Below are positions 1 to 8,028 of a DNA stretch of 26,180 nucleotides, in pieces; the first letter of the stretch is position 1; the number at the start of each line of letters is the position of its first letter. A program made the translations under genes and the position numbers. The stretch covers positions 15,548 to 41,727 of the forward strand of contig HF986897.1 of NCBI GenBank assembly GCA_000431075.1. Reading direction: 5' to 3'. This DNA comes from Firmicutes bacterium CAG:555. Its GTDB lineage: Bacteria; Bacillota; Clostridia; Oscillospirales; Oscillospiraceae. The notes beneath the pieces were generated by a model. That model was not told the origin of the DNA. It worked only from the letters and a program-made list of their open reading frames with translations, and did no database searches.

Positions 1-1583
1 GAGCGGGCGAGCACGGGAGCGTCGTTAATGCCGTCACCGACAAACAGCAGCGTACCTGTATGCTTTTGCCGCAAAAGCTCCTCCACGGCGATGACCTTGT
101 CGCTTGGCAGAAGCTCACTGTATACATTGTTTACGCCGAGTGCCGTGGCGACGGCCTGAGCCGTTCGCTTTCCGTCACCCGTGAGCATGACGGTACTCTC
201 AACGCCCAGCCTGTAAAGGTCGCTCACGGCCTGCTTTGCGCCGTCCTTTATGCGGTCGTCGATGACGATATAGCCGCCGTAAATGCCGTCTGCGGCAACA
301 TGGACAATCGTTGCGTGCTCGGTCGGGGTTTTGGGCGTGATGCCGTTAGAGGTCATCAGAGCCGCATTACCGACAAGCACCCGCCTGCCGCAGACATTGG
401 CCTCAATGCCACGCCCTGTAAGCTCACGCACATTGGTGACGAGCCTGCGGTCGGGCAAGTTCTTGCACGCTTTTCTGAGTGACAGTGCGATCGGGTGACT
501 GGAGTAGCACTCGGCGGCAGCGGCAAGGGTTATAAGGTCAGCACCACTAATGCCGATAGGCTCAACGCCCGTCACGGTGAAGCTTCCCTCCGTGACCGTG
601 CCGGTCTTGTCCATAACAACGGTGCTCGTATCTGCAAGGGCTTCAAGATAGGTCGAGCCCTTTATCAAAATGCCGTGCTTTGATGCGCAGCCGATACCTC
701 CGAAGAAGCTCAGCGGCACGGAGATAACAAGCGCACACGGGCAGGAGATAACAAGGAATATCAGCGCCCGGCGTATCCACTCGAGCCAGTTGCCGTCAAC
801 AAGAGACGGAATAACGGCGAGCAGCACCGCAAGAGCGACTACTACGGGGGTGTACACCTTGGCAAAGCGGGTCACGAGCGCCTCGCGGCGGGACTTGCTG
901 TTTGCCGAGTGTTCGACAAGCTCGAGCATCTTCGACACCGTTGACTCTTTATATGTACTGCTTACCCTGATGCGCAGAACGCCGCTCAGATTAACGCAGC
1001 CGGACACGACCTGCTGACCCTTTTTTACGGTGCGGGGCATCGACTCACCCGTAAGGGCGGAGGTGTCAACGCTGCTCTCACCGTCCATGATAACGCCGTC
1101 GAGCGGGATGCGCTCACCCGGGGTGACGGTGATCACCGTGCCGACGGGAATGGTGTTCGGGTCAAATTTCTGCAAAACGCCATCGACCTCAACACAGGCG
1201 TAATCGGGGCGGATGCCCATAAGCTCGGCAATCGAGCGGCGGCTTTTGCCAACTGCGTAGTCCTCAAAGCACTCGCCGATGCGGAAAAACAGCATGACCG
1301 CCACGGCCTCGGGGTACTCGCCGATGCACAGTGCGCCGATTGAGGCGACCGTCATCAGAAAATACTCGTCGAATAATTCACCGTGCAAGAGCTTGATTAT
1401 TGCATCGCTTATTATCTCAAAGCCCAAGACAAGGTAGGGAACCAAAAACAGCCCCAGCATCAACCACTGGTTGATGTTCGGCTGTGAGCTTGTGTATATC
1501 CACACACCGACAAACAGCGCAGCGCCGAGCAGAATTATTATGATATCACGCTTGAGAGTTTGCTTTTCTTCCTGCATAGTCAT
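1..1583 (-). CDS. Heavy-metal P1B-type ATPase (CadA/ZntA-like), C-terminus cut by window edge
   Basis: Exports divalent soft metals (Zn/Cd/Pb are the usual substrates of this subgroup) across the cytoplasmic membrane by ATP hydrolysis. About 527 residues are visible and the frame runs off base 1. Seen in order: N-terminal membrane helices, the actuator motif TGES (about residues 178-181), the metal-binding CPC in 'ISCPCALVIS' (281-283), the phosphorylation site DKTGT (325-329), the P1B-specific His-Pro in 'SSHPIALS' (363-364) and the hinge 'GDGINDAPV' near 516. There is no N-terminal CxxC heavy-metal domain, so this is the short form. The ATG at 1583 overlaps the last codons of the upstream arsR (ATGA overlap) and the ribosome-binding site AGGAGG lies inside arsR, so the two genes are translationally coupled. 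Metal specificity cannot be fixed because the last helices are outside the window. Confidence 0.93.
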   Translation of the reverse strand, partial: MTMQEEKQTLKRDIIIILLGAALFVGVWIYTSSQPNINQWLMLGLFLVPYLVLGFEIISDAIIKLLHGELFDEYFLMTVASIGALCIGEYPEAVAVMLFFRIGECFEDYAVGKSRRSIAELMGIRPDYACVEVDGVLQKFDPNTIPVGTVITVTPGERIPLDGVIMDGESSVDTSALTGESMPRTVKKGQQVVSGCVNLSGVLRIRVSSTYKESTVSKMLELVEHSANSKSRREALVTRFAKVYTPVVVALAVLLAVIPSLVDGNWLEWIRRALIFLVISCPCALVISVPLSFFGGIGCASKHGILIKGSTYLEALADTSTVVMDKTGTVTEGSFTVTGVEPIGISGADLITLAAAAECYSSHPIALSLRKACKNLPDRRLVTNVRELTGRGIEANVCGRRVLVGNAALMTSNGITPKTPTEHATIVHVAADGIYGGYIVIDDRIKDGAKQAVSDLYRLGVESTVMLTGDGKRTAQAVATALGVNNVYSELLPSDKVIAVEELLRQKHTGTLLFVGDGINDAPVLAR

Positions 1584-1920
1584 ACCTCCTCAAGATGCTT
1601 TGTGCCGATATCAAGTATCGAAAAAATGTGCCCGTCGTCGAGGGAGTAGAACACCGTCTTGCCCTCACGGCGGGATTTTGGGCCGTCTTGCCTGGTCTGG
1701 GTTATTTGACGAGCCTGTGCGAGCGCAGTACCTGCAATTGGTGCGACACCGCCGATTGCGACGCTCCTAAAAGCTTCGCAAGGTCGCACACGCAAAGCTC
1801 GGTTTTTGCAAGTGCATATAAAATGCGCAGCCGTGTCTGGTCGCCGAAAATGCGGAAAAAATCCGAAAGCGCACCGAGTTGACTCTCGTCCGGAATGTCT
1901 GTGCGGCTTATTTCATCCAT
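1580..1920 (-). pseudogene. ArsR/SmtB-family metal-sensing repressor, interrupted by a 29-nt insertion
   Basis: Winged-helix repressor that would bind the operator upstream and release it on metal binding. The first frame starts at 1920 (AAGGAGG ribosome-binding site) and contains the family core: 'FGDQTRLRILYAL', the metal-site motif ELCVCDL (CVC, alpha-3 type) and the recognition helix 'SQSAVSHQLQVLRSHRLVK'. It then meets TAA at 1702-1704. The rest of the domain, SRREGKTVFYSLDDGHI onward, continues in the -1 frame to TGA at 1580-1582. The family consensus runs RLVK-x-RREGK with no gap, so exactly 29 nt (about 1676-1704) are extra. The product would lack the wing and the dimer helix. Operator, promoter and ribosome-binding site look intact, so the decay may be recent, or it may be an assembly error. 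The downstream ATPase could be derepressed and uncoupled from translation. Confidence 0.85.
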
Positions 1921-1934
1921 GGTGCGCCTCCTTC

Positions 1935-1954
1935 ATATGAAGAGTTATTCATAT
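1935..1954. promoter_or_regulatory. Probable ArsR/SmtB operator
   Basis: Perfect 7-bp inverted repeat ATATGAA-N6-TTCATAT. It sits between the predicted -10 box of the arsR promoter and the arsR start codon, and it resembles the AT-rich dyads (core ATGAA..TTCAT) known for the ArsR/SmtB family. Binding here would block transcription of arsR and the ATPase gene. Confidence 0.75.
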
Positions 1955-1958
1955 ATAA

Positions 1959-1987
1959 ATGCTACACTGACACAGTCAAAATGTCAA
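1959..1987 (-). promoter_or_regulatory. Promoter of the arsR-ATPase operon
   Basis: On the minus strand TTGACA (1987-1982), a 17-nt spacer, then TAGCAT (1964-1959). The operator at 1935-1954 lies immediately downstream, over the expected transcription start. Confidence 0.6.
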
Positions 1988-2035
1988 ATCCGCATTGACA
2001 TAATTTTAAGAAACTCAATTATTCCTTGACATAAT
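1981..2035. repeat. Cluster of TTGACAT-type elements in a divergent intergenic region
   Basis: ATGTCAA (1981-1987), seven bases, TTGACAT (1995-2001) form a perfect inverted repeat. A second copy of TTGACATAAT starts at 2026, exactly 31 bp after the first at 1995, about three helical turns. The elements overlap the -35 boxes of both divergent promoters. They could be binding sites for the S24 regulator encoded next door; that is inference only, because TTGACA is also the plain -35 consensus. Confidence 0.4.
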
Positions 2036-2054
2036 GCGAAAAGAATGTTATACA
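2026..2054 (+). promoter_or_regulatory. Promoter of the XRE/S24 regulator gene
   Basis: TTGACA (2026-2031), 17-nt spacer, TATACA (2049-2054). The GGGAGG ribosome-binding site follows at 2061 and the start codon at 2075. Confidence 0.7.
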
Positions 2055-2074
2055 TGTGTGGGGAGGTGCTGACT

Positions 2075-2812
2075 ATGAGAGGCTCCATGCTAAAGCAAAT
2101 TCTTGACGATAAGGGCATAACCATAAGCGAGCTGGCACGGCGATTGAACGCTCCGGCGCAGACACTGTACAGTATGGTCAAAAGGGATAATCAGAAGGTC
2201 GATTTTGACCTCATGATGCGTATTTGCAGTGAACTGAATGTACCCGTTGAGCGTATGTGCGAGAATATCAGCCTGCCAAGGCTTCCGGATGGCCGGGAGT
2301 GGGAGCTTGTGACCAATTACAGACAGCTTGACGATAACGGCAAGTCGCTTGTAGACACGGTCATTGACCATGAGCTTTCACGGCTCGAGAGTGCAGCCAA
2401 TGCCGAGAAGCCTGCCAAGATCATACCTCTGTATTCCACCCCAGCTGCCGCAGGCTATGCATCACCGGCCTTCGGCGACGATTACACCGATTACGAGGTC
2501 CCAGAGGGTACGGCAGCGGACTTTGCCGTGCGCATTGATGGCGACAGTATGGAACCGTACATCAAGGATGGGTCGGTCGCACTGTGCAAGAGGGGGGCTA
2601 TTATCCGTGACGGCGATGTCGGCCTGTTCTTTGTTGACGGCGACATGAAGTGCAAGCAGTATTGCCAGGACTATGCTGGCAATGTGTACCTGTTTTCCGC
2701 AAACAGGCAGCGTGCCGATGCCGATGTGGTTATCAGCTCCAGCTCCGGTATAACGCTCATGTGCTTCGGCAAAGTGCTCACCGATAAGCCCATACCATTG
2801 CCGTCGGAATAA
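2075..2812 (+). CDS. XRE-family transcriptional regulator with S24 (LexA/CI-like) autoprotease domain
   Basis: A 245-residue LexA/CI-type repressor. Residues 1-65 form an XRE helix-turn-helix (ITISELARRLNAPAQTLYSMVKR). Residues 118-235 form the S24 domain, with an Ala-Gly cleavage pair in 'TPAAAGYASP' (126-127), the catalytic Ser in 'DGDSMEP' (158) and a Lys about 36 residues on (MKCKQY, 194). Family knowledge: such proteins cleave themselves on RecA or other stress signals and derepress targets. The start at 2075 is chosen because GGGAGG lies 8 nt upstream; an in-frame extension to 2045 would begin within the promoter. It is co-transcribed with the next gene (12-nt gap). There are no phage genes around it, so it is either a chromosomal regulator or a prophage relic. 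Confidence 0.9.
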   Translation: MRGSMLKQILDDKGITISELARRLNAPAQTLYSMVKRDNQKVDFDLMMRICSELNVPVERMCENISLPRLPDGREWELVTNYRQLDDNGKSLVDTVIDHELSRLESAANAEKPAKIIPLYSTPAAAGYASPAFGDDYTDYEVPEGTAADFAVRIDGDSMEPYIKDGSVALCKRGAIIRDGDVGLFFVDGDMKCKQYCQDYAGNVYLFSANRQRADADVVISSSSGITLMCFGKVLTDKPIPLPSE

Positions 2813-2824
2813 AGGAGCAAGAGT

Positions 2825-3394
2825 ATGTATTGTTATAAAGAAAAGCCCGAAAAGCTCAAAACCGAGCATGTCATTGACCCCGAGGAAGATAAGAAACTCA
2901 GGCTGTATCTTAGCTTGGGCGCGGTGGGCTTAGCCGCTGTGCTTGTCGGGATAGGCTGTATTTTTGTGCCGATAGCGAAGCTTTACGATGTCGGTGGTGT
3001 GGGCAGTTTCGTCCTGCGTGCGGTGCTGATAATCGTCATGGCGGCTGTGTATTACTGTGTGCATGAGCTTTTACATGCGTGCATGTTAAAGCGGTTGACG
3101 GGCGATACGGCGAAGATTATCTTTGAAAAATACCACGCCCACTGTGTAAGCGAAGCGGTATTCACTCTCAAAGGCTACCTCATCTACTGCTTTGCATCGG
3201 TCGCTATCATCGGTGTCGTGCTCCTGATACTAAACCTTGTGCTGCCGGAAAGGTTCTTCTGGCAGGTTTACATAATTCAGATAATCAACATAGCCGGTGC
3301 GGCGGGAGAGTTCTACGCAGCCTACAGGCTCATTAAAGAGAGGAAAGAGCTTGCCGTTTTAGACGACGGCGAAAAGCTCACATATTGGACATGA
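2825..3394 (+). CDS. DUF3267-like membrane zincin (putative metallopeptidase)
   Basis: A 189-residue integral membrane protein. Four hydrophobic segments are seen (about residues 28-52, 60-79, 116-138, 143-165). The end of the second carries HELLH (VHELLHACMLKR), an HExxH zinc-peptidase signature placed in the membrane as in the DUF3267 and M50-like families. The C-terminus is short, charged and probably cytoplasmic. Its ribosome-binding site AAAGGAG starts right after the stop of the S24 regulator gene, so the two form an operon; whether the regulator and peptidase act together is unknown. The substrate is unknown. Assignment to DUF3267 rests on the HExxH position, size and topology and is fairly likely, not certain. 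Confidence 0.7.
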   Translation: MYCYKEKPEKLKTEHVIDPEEDKKLRLYLSLGAVGLAAVLVGIGCIFVPIAKLYDVGGVGSFVLRAVLIIVMAAVYYCVHELLHACMLKRLTGDTAKIIFEKYHAHCVSEAVFTLKGYLIYCFASVAIIGVVLLILNLVLPERFFWQVYIIQIINIAGAAGEFYAAYRLIKERKELAVLDDGEKLTYWT

Positions 3395-3428
3395 AAAAAG
3401 GAAGCAGTTTTTAACTGCTTCCTTTTTT
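3394..3428. terminator. Bidirectional intrinsic terminator
   Basis: Hairpin GGAAGCAGTT-TTT-AACTGCTTCC flanked by A6 and T6. It serves the plus-strand regulator/peptidase operon and the converging minus-strand M23 peptidase gene. Confidence 0.9.
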
Positions 3429-3437
3429 CATTTTATA

Positions 3438-4709
3438 TCATGCGCTTGCCGAGTAGGTGAAGCTCATGCCGGGGTACTTCGTCTGGGGATCGATCCTTGA
3501 GCCGTTGACATACATCTCAAAGTGCAGGTGCGGGCCGGTTGACATGCCGGTCGAGCCGACATAGCCGATGGTCTGCCCTCTCTTGACGGTCTGACCGACG
3601 GAGACGGCACGAGAGGACATGTGAGCATACAATGTCTGCATTCCGTTGCCGTGGTCGATCATGACATAGTTGCCCCAGCCGCCGTTCCAGCCGTCGCTGG
3701 AGCTTACGACCTTACCACTATCTGCGGCATAGATGGCGCTGCCGTAGCTTGCGCCGATGTCGGTGCCACCGTGGTTCTTGTATTCACCGGTGATGGGGTG
3801 AGTGCGGGGGCCTTGACGACTCGTTATATAGGTACAGCCGGAGGGCCAAACAAGACTGCCGGTGCCGACAGAGCTTCCGCCGCTACTCCCTCCGGAGCTG
3901 CCGCCGTTGGGCGTATTGGCTTCTTCCTCAGCCCTCTTCTGCTCGTTGAGCTGCTTTACCTTGGCTCGAATCTGAGACTGGAGTGCAGACTCCTGGCTGT
4001 CAAGAGTGCTGAGTACGGATGCGTTCTTGCTGATGTCGGACTGCAGGGAAGTGATGACTGCCGCAGCCTGAGTGATGTCGACCTGAAGCTGATCCTTGAG
4101 CTTTGCACACTCGACCTTGTTCTGCTTGAGCTCGGTCTGTGCTTCCTCGTACTCGGCCTTGACCGTCTTAAGATCGGTGACCGACTTCTTGTACGACTCC
4201 TCAAGCTCCTTGTCGCTCTGCATTATATCGCCGATGTCATCAATAAGGCTTAAAAATTCACCGATGCTGTTTGCGCCGAAGAGAACCTCAAAGTAGTTGT
4301 ATCTGCCGCTCTCCTCCATGGCACGAACACGCTTCTTGTACTTTTCAAGCTGCTCATCGGCGGTTTTCTGCGCTTCGTCGACCTCCTGGGTCTTGCGCTC
4401 GATGAGCGCATCGTGCAGCTTTATCTGTTCCTCAAGATTCATGATCTGCTGATTGGTCAGAGCAAGCTTACTGTCAAGAGCAGTCTTGAGCTCAACCTGG
4501 GCATTCTTCTTATTCTTGAGGGAACTAATGGTCTTTTCATAGCTTGCCGACTGCTCGGAAAGGGCGGCCTTCTGGCTTTTAAGGTCATCTATCTCCGACT
4601 GAGTCACCTTTGCGGAGGCTGTTGCCGGGATAAAGCCGACGAAAATGCTCACCGCCATGACAAAAGCAAGCACGAACGAGAATATTGGTTTCAAGATTTT
4701 CTTTTGCAT
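3438..4709 (-). CDS. Secreted coiled-coil M23 peptidase (EnvC/PcsB-like murein hydrolase)
   Basis: A 423-residue exported cell-wall enzyme. Residues 1-33 are a signal peptide ending ATASA. Residues about 35-265 are a long heptad-rich coiled coil (Lys, Glu, Gln and Leu rich), then a Gly/Ser linker (GGSSGGSSGGSS). The C-terminal LytM/M23 domain has the zinc ligands H313 and D317 (HGGTDIG), H363 (LYAHMSS) and the HLHF motif at 394-397. All catalytic residues are present, so an active endopeptidase cutting peptidoglycan cross-links is expected. The domain order matches EnvC and other FtsEX-type activators, but no ftsEX is nearby. The start at 4709 is preferred because TGGAGG precedes it with good spacing; the ATG at 4721 lies inside that ribosome-binding site. 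It is monocistronic between terminators. Confidence 0.93.
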   Translation of the reverse strand: MQKKILKPIFSFVLAFVMAVSIFVGFIPATASAKVTQSEIDDLKSQKAALSEQSASYEKTISSLKNKKNAQVELKTALDSKLALTNQQIMNLEEQIKLHDALIERKTQEVDEAQKTADEQLEKYKKRVRAMEESGRYNYFEVLFGANSIGEFLSLIDDIGDIMQSDKELEESYKKSVTDLKTVKAEYEEAQTELKQNKVECAKLKDQLQVDITQAAAVITSLQSDISKNASVLSTLDSQESALQSQIRAKVKQLNEQKRAEEEANTPNGGSSGGSSGGSSVGTGSLVWPSGCTYITSRQGPRTHPITGEYKNHGGTDIGASYGSAIYAADSGKVVSSSDGWNGGWGNYVMIDHGNGMQTLYAHMSSRAVSVGQTVKRGQTIGYVGSTGMSTGPHLHFEMYVNGSRIDPQTKYPGMSFTYSASA

Positions 4710-4791
4710 ATAAACCTCCATTCATCTTATGCGGATTACTTTCTAACTCGTACATTATACACCATATGTCAAGCATTGTGTTAACAAAATG

Positions 4792-4824
4792 AAAAAAGCG
4801 CCCGGGAACTTGTCCCGAGCGCTT
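4792..4824 (-). terminator. Intrinsic terminator of hppA
   Basis: GC-rich hairpin AAGCGC(T)CGGGA / TCCCG(G)GCGCTT on the minus strand, followed by a run of T. It lies 13-45 nt after the hppA stop codon. Confidence 0.85.
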
Positions 4825-4836
4825 GAAATTTTGTTA

Positions 4837-6828
4837 TCAGAACAGGCCGTTTGCAGTGAACAGAGCTGCGAAAACAGTTGAAACAACGGTCATGAGCTTG
4901 ATAAGGATGTTGATGGAAGGACCGGAGGTATCCTTGAACGGATCGCCGACGGTGTCGCCGACAACGGCTGCCTTGTGAGCATCGGAGCCCTTGCCGCCGT
5001 GGTTGCCTTCCTCAATGTACTTCTTTGCATTATCCCATGCGCCGCCTGCGTTGGACATGAACATTGCCATCATAACGCCGGAAACGAGGGAGCCTGCGAG
5101 CAGACCTGCAAGAGCGGTGGAGCCGAGGATGAGACCGACTGCCAGAGGAGCAATAACGGCCATGATACCGGGAACGAGCATTTCCTTAAGAGCAGCGGTG
5201 GTGGAGATAGCAACGCAAGTCTTGTAGTCGGGCTTTGCCTTGCCTTCCATGATGCCGGGGATCTCACGGAACTGACGGCGAACTTCCTCGATCATGCTGT
5301 ATGCAGCCTTGGAAACGGAGTCCATGGTCATAGCGGAGAACACGAACGGGAGCATGCCGCCGATGAGAAGACCGATAACGACTGTGGGGCTGGTGAGTGC
5401 AACCTCAGCAGCGTTCAGGCCGGTTGCCTGAGTGAAGGATACGAACAGTGCAAGTGCGGTCAGAGCAGCAGAGCCGATAGCGAAGCCCTTGCCCATTGCA
5501 GCGGTGGTGTTGCCGACAGCGTCGAGCTTATCGGTGATCTCACGCACGGAGTGGTCAAGGCCGCTCATCTCGGCGATACCGCCGGCGTTGTCGGCGATAG
5601 GACCGTAAGCGTCAACTGCGACGGTGATGCCGGTGGTGGAAAGCATACCGACTGCTGCGAGTGCGATGCCGTAAAGGCCTGCAAACTTGTAAGCAAGGAA
5701 GATGCCTACGCAGATAAGCAGGACGGGTACCCAAGTGGACATCATGCCGACTGCGGTACCGGAAATGATGGTGGTAGCAGAACCGGTCTCGGACTGCTGA
5801 GCGATCTTCTTAACAAACTTGTAGTCGCCGGAGGTGTAGACCTCGGTGACAACGCCGATAACGAGACCGACAACGAGGCCGGAGATGATTGCGATAGCGC
5901 CGCCCATGCTGCCGAGCATCGACTTGCTGAAGATGAGGGAAGCAATAACGACGAGAAGTGCGGAAACATAAGAGCCCATCTTAAGAGCCTTGTGGGGGTT
6001 CGAGCCTTCCTTACCGCGGACGAAGAAGGTTGCGATAACGGAAGCAAGAATACCGCAGGCTGCGATAACGAGGGGGAAGATAACACCGTTGGCGGTGTCG
6101 GTAATAGCAACAGCACCGAGGGTCATTGCGGAGATGATAGCACCGACATAGCTCTCAAACAGGTCAGCACCCATACCGGCGACATCGCCGACATTGTCGC
6201 CGACATTGTCAGCGATAACAGCGGGGTTACGAGGGTCATCCTCGGGGATGCCTGCCTCGACCTTACCGACGAGGTCAGCACCGACATCGGCTGCCTTGGT
6301 GTAGATACCGCCGCCGACACGGGCAAACAGAGCGATAGAGGAAGCACCGAGCGAGAAGCCGAAGAGGACATTCAGATTGTTGAAAATCATGTACAGAACG
6401 CTTGCGCCGAGAAGGCCGAGGCCGACAACGCACATACCCATGACCGAGCCGCCGGAGAAGGCGATCGACAGAGCCTTGTTCATGCCGCTTTCACGGGCAG
6501 CGTTTGCGGTGCGGACATTTGCCTTGGTGGCGACATTCATGCCGATGTAGCCGGCAAGAATGGAGAATGCTGCGCCGCACAGGAAGCAAACAGCGGTGAT
6601 CCAGCTGTTAAGGCCGAAGCCTATTGCGATGAACAGAACAGCAACAAAGATAGCAAGGATCCTATACTCGGCAAAGAGGAAAGCGCGAGCGCCATCACTG
6701 ATTGCGGAGGATATTTCCTTCATGCGGTCGGTGCCTGCATCCTGCTTGGAAACAAAAGAAATCTTGTAGAAAGCAAAAAGCAGAGCGACGACTGCCAGCG
6801 CGGGGGCCAGCCAGATAAGAGAATCCAT
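4837..6828 (-). CDS. hppA: Membrane-bound ion-pumping pyrophosphatase, K+-dependent type
   Basis: Hydrolyses cytoplasmic pyrophosphate and pumps Na+ and/or H+ outward, saving energy in an anaerobe. At 663 residues with about 16 hydrophobic segments it is full length for the family. The PPi-binding signature DVGADLVGKVE is at 181-191, followed by the Asp-rich DNVGDNVGDVAG, and a second Asp/Lys-rich set is near the C-terminus (DPFKDTSGPSINILIK). The determinant motif reads GNTTAA (about 439-444); Ala there is the mark of the K+-dependent subfamily, whereas Lys (GNTTKA) marks the K+-independent one. Na+ versus H+ cannot be settled by eye. The start ATG has AGGAGTGA upstream. It stands alone with its own promoter and terminator. 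The long open frame on the opposite strand is only an antisense shadow. Confidence 0.96.
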   Translation of the reverse strand: MDSLIWLAPALAVVALLFAFYKISFVSKQDAGTDRMKEISSAISDGARAFLFAEYRILAIFVAVLFIAIGFGLNSWITAVCFLCGAAFSILAGYIGMNVATKANVRTANAARESGMNKALSIAFSGGSVMGMCVVGLGLLGASVLYMIFNNLNVLFGFSLGASSIALFARVGGGIYTKAADVGADLVGKVEAGIPEDDPRNPAVIADNVGDNVGDVAGMGADLFESYVGAIISAMTLGAVAITDTANGVIFPLVIAACGILASVIATFFVRGKEGSNPHKALKMGSYVSALLVVIASLIFSKSMLGSMGGAIAIISGLVVGLVIGVVTEVYTSGDYKFVKKIAQQSETGSATTIISGTAVGMMSTWVPVLLICVGIFLAYKFAGLYGIALAAVGMLSTTGITVAVDAYGPIADNAGGIAEMSGLDHSVREITDKLDAVGNTTAAMGKGFAIGSAALTALALFVSFTQATGLNAAEVALTSPTVVIGLLIGGMLPFVFSAMTMDSVSKAAYSMIEEVRRQFREIPGIMEGKAKPDYKTCVAISTTAALKEMLVPGIMAVIAPLAVGLILGSTALAGLLAGSLVSGVMMAMFMSNAGGAWDNAKKYIEEGNHGGKGSDAHKAAVVGDTVGDPFKDTSGPSINILIKLMTVVSTVFAALFTANGLF

Positions 6829-6881
6829 TTTTTACTCACTCCTATAAAATTTTTAACAAAAAGTTATTGGGCTGTCTATGT

Positions 6882-6910
6882 ATTTTATACTAATCACTTA
6901 AAAAAATCAA
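6882..6910 (-). promoter_or_regulatory. Promoter of hppA
   Basis: Minus strand TTGATT (6910-6905), 17-nt spacer, TAAAAT (6887-6882), leaving a leader of about 50 nt to the start codon at 6828. Confidence 0.6.
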
Positions 6911-7181
6911 TTCAAATTTGACGCTTATTCGTGTAAATTCAACAAGTTTATCAAATTTTACGAAAGTATGAAAAAAACCACGGCTAAGGTGTGCAAAACA
7001 CACAAAAACAAGTGCAAAACGGCCAGAATATTGACATGAATGTATCAATCTTAACAATAGACGGCACTTAGATGTTAACAAAATGAAAATTGCTGCAAAA
7101 ATTTGAATGTTTGTGTTGGGAAATTCAAAGAATCGTGTTAAAATATAAAATTATGACTAAGGTTAGGCCGGAGGTAGTGAG
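6911..7181 (+). promoter_or_regulatory. AT-rich intergenic region with weak plus-strand promoter for the plsC operon
   Basis: This 270-nt stretch has no credible ORF and is much more AT-rich than its neighbours. A possible promoter for the operon starting at 7182 is TTGGGA (7115-7120), 18 nt, TAAAAT (7139-7144). A TTGACA also occurs at 7032 without a convincing -10. No riboswitch or conserved RNA was recognised. Confidence 0.35.
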
Positions 7182-8018
7182 ATGCTTCTTAAATTATTTG
7201 CAGGACTGAGCGCCGCAGCGACGGCTCTCAACATTTCGTCGCCGAGGGTAGAGTTCACGGGCATTAAGCTTGCGGGCTTTGCACTTTTGCGCTTTGCCGA
7301 GTTTTACATAGGTACATTTTTGGCGTACATTGCGGCGGTGTACGCTGCATCGGAGCTTACCGTGGATATGGAAAAGCCACAGGAAAAGCCGTCGAAGTTC
7401 TGGCAGTGGAACATGAATGAGCTTGCCGAGATAATCTGCGTGCTTGTAGGTGCGAGGGTGTCCGTCACGGGAACCGAGAAGCTTCCCGAGGGACAGCGCT
7501 ATCTCATGGTCTGCAACCACCGCTCGATATTCGACCCCATTGCGTCCATTAAGCTTTTCGGCGCAAAGGAGTATATCTACATATCAAAGCCCGAAAACTT
7601 CAAGTTACCAATTGTGGGACCTGTTATGCACAAATGCGGTTGCCTGCCGGTGAACCGTGATAACAATCGTGAGGCGCTTGCGATGGTCAAGTCGGCAAGC
7701 AAGTACATTCAGGACGATGTTGCGTCCGTTGTCATCTACCCCGAGGGTACCCGCAGCCGTGAGGACGAGCTTCTGCCGTTCCACGCAGGCTCGTTTAAGA
7801 TTGCACAGCGCACCGGTGTTCCGGTCGTCATCGCCGCTATCCACGGCACAGACGAAATAGTGCGCAATGTGCCTTTAAAGAAAACGAAGATAGAGCTCGA
7901 CATCCTCGATGTGCTCGACGGTGACTTTGTAAAGAGCCACACGACGAAGGAGACGGCGCAGATAGCTCAGAAAATGATACAGGAGCATATTGACAGAAAG
8001 TACGGAAAGAAGGAGTGA
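7182..8018 (+). CDS. plsC: 1-acyl-sn-glycerol-3-phosphate acyltransferase (PlsC-like)
   Basis: Transfers an acyl chain to lysophosphatidic acid to make phosphatidic acid at the inner membrane face. It has 278 residues. Residues 30-58 are hydrophobic and anchor it. The catalytic NHxxxxD motif is 'CNHRSIFDP' (H113, D118), and the substrate-binding EGTR lies in 'YPEGTRSRE' (188-191). A central segment with 'GCLPVNRD' matches the usual block III. The N-terminal 70 residues are longer than in minimal PlsC. The ribosome-binding site GGAGGTAGTGAG fixes the start. It opens a six-gene run; the next gene begins 11 nt later, so phospholipid synthesis is coupled to an exporter and an ECF sigma factor. 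Confidence 0.9.
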   Translation: MLLKLFAGLSAAATALNISSPRVEFTGIKLAGFALLRFAEFYIGTFLAYIAAVYAASELTVDMEKPQEKPSKFWQWNMNELAEIICVLVGARVSVTGTEKLPEGQRYLMVCNHRSIFDPIASIKLFGAKEYIYISKPENFKLPIVGPVMHKCGCLPVNRDNNREALAMVKSASKYIQDDVASVVIYPEGTRSREDELLPFHAGSFKIAQRTGVPVVIAAIHGTDEIVRNVPLKKTKIELDILDVLDGDFVKSHTTKETAQIAQKMIQEHIDRKYGKKE

Positions 8019-8028
8019 ACGCCGGAAA

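Noticed and set aside
1676..1704. Programmed -1 frameshift or translational bypass in arsR
   Set aside because: There is no slippery heptamer (the site is GTC-AAA-TAA) and the extra bases do not form an obvious bypass structure. Insertion mutation is simpler.
4975..6921. 648-codon open frame on the plus strand
   Set aside because: It is antisense to hppA. Its Cys/His/Asp-rich composition mirrors Gly/Ala codons of the real gene, and there is no ribosome-binding site or domain.
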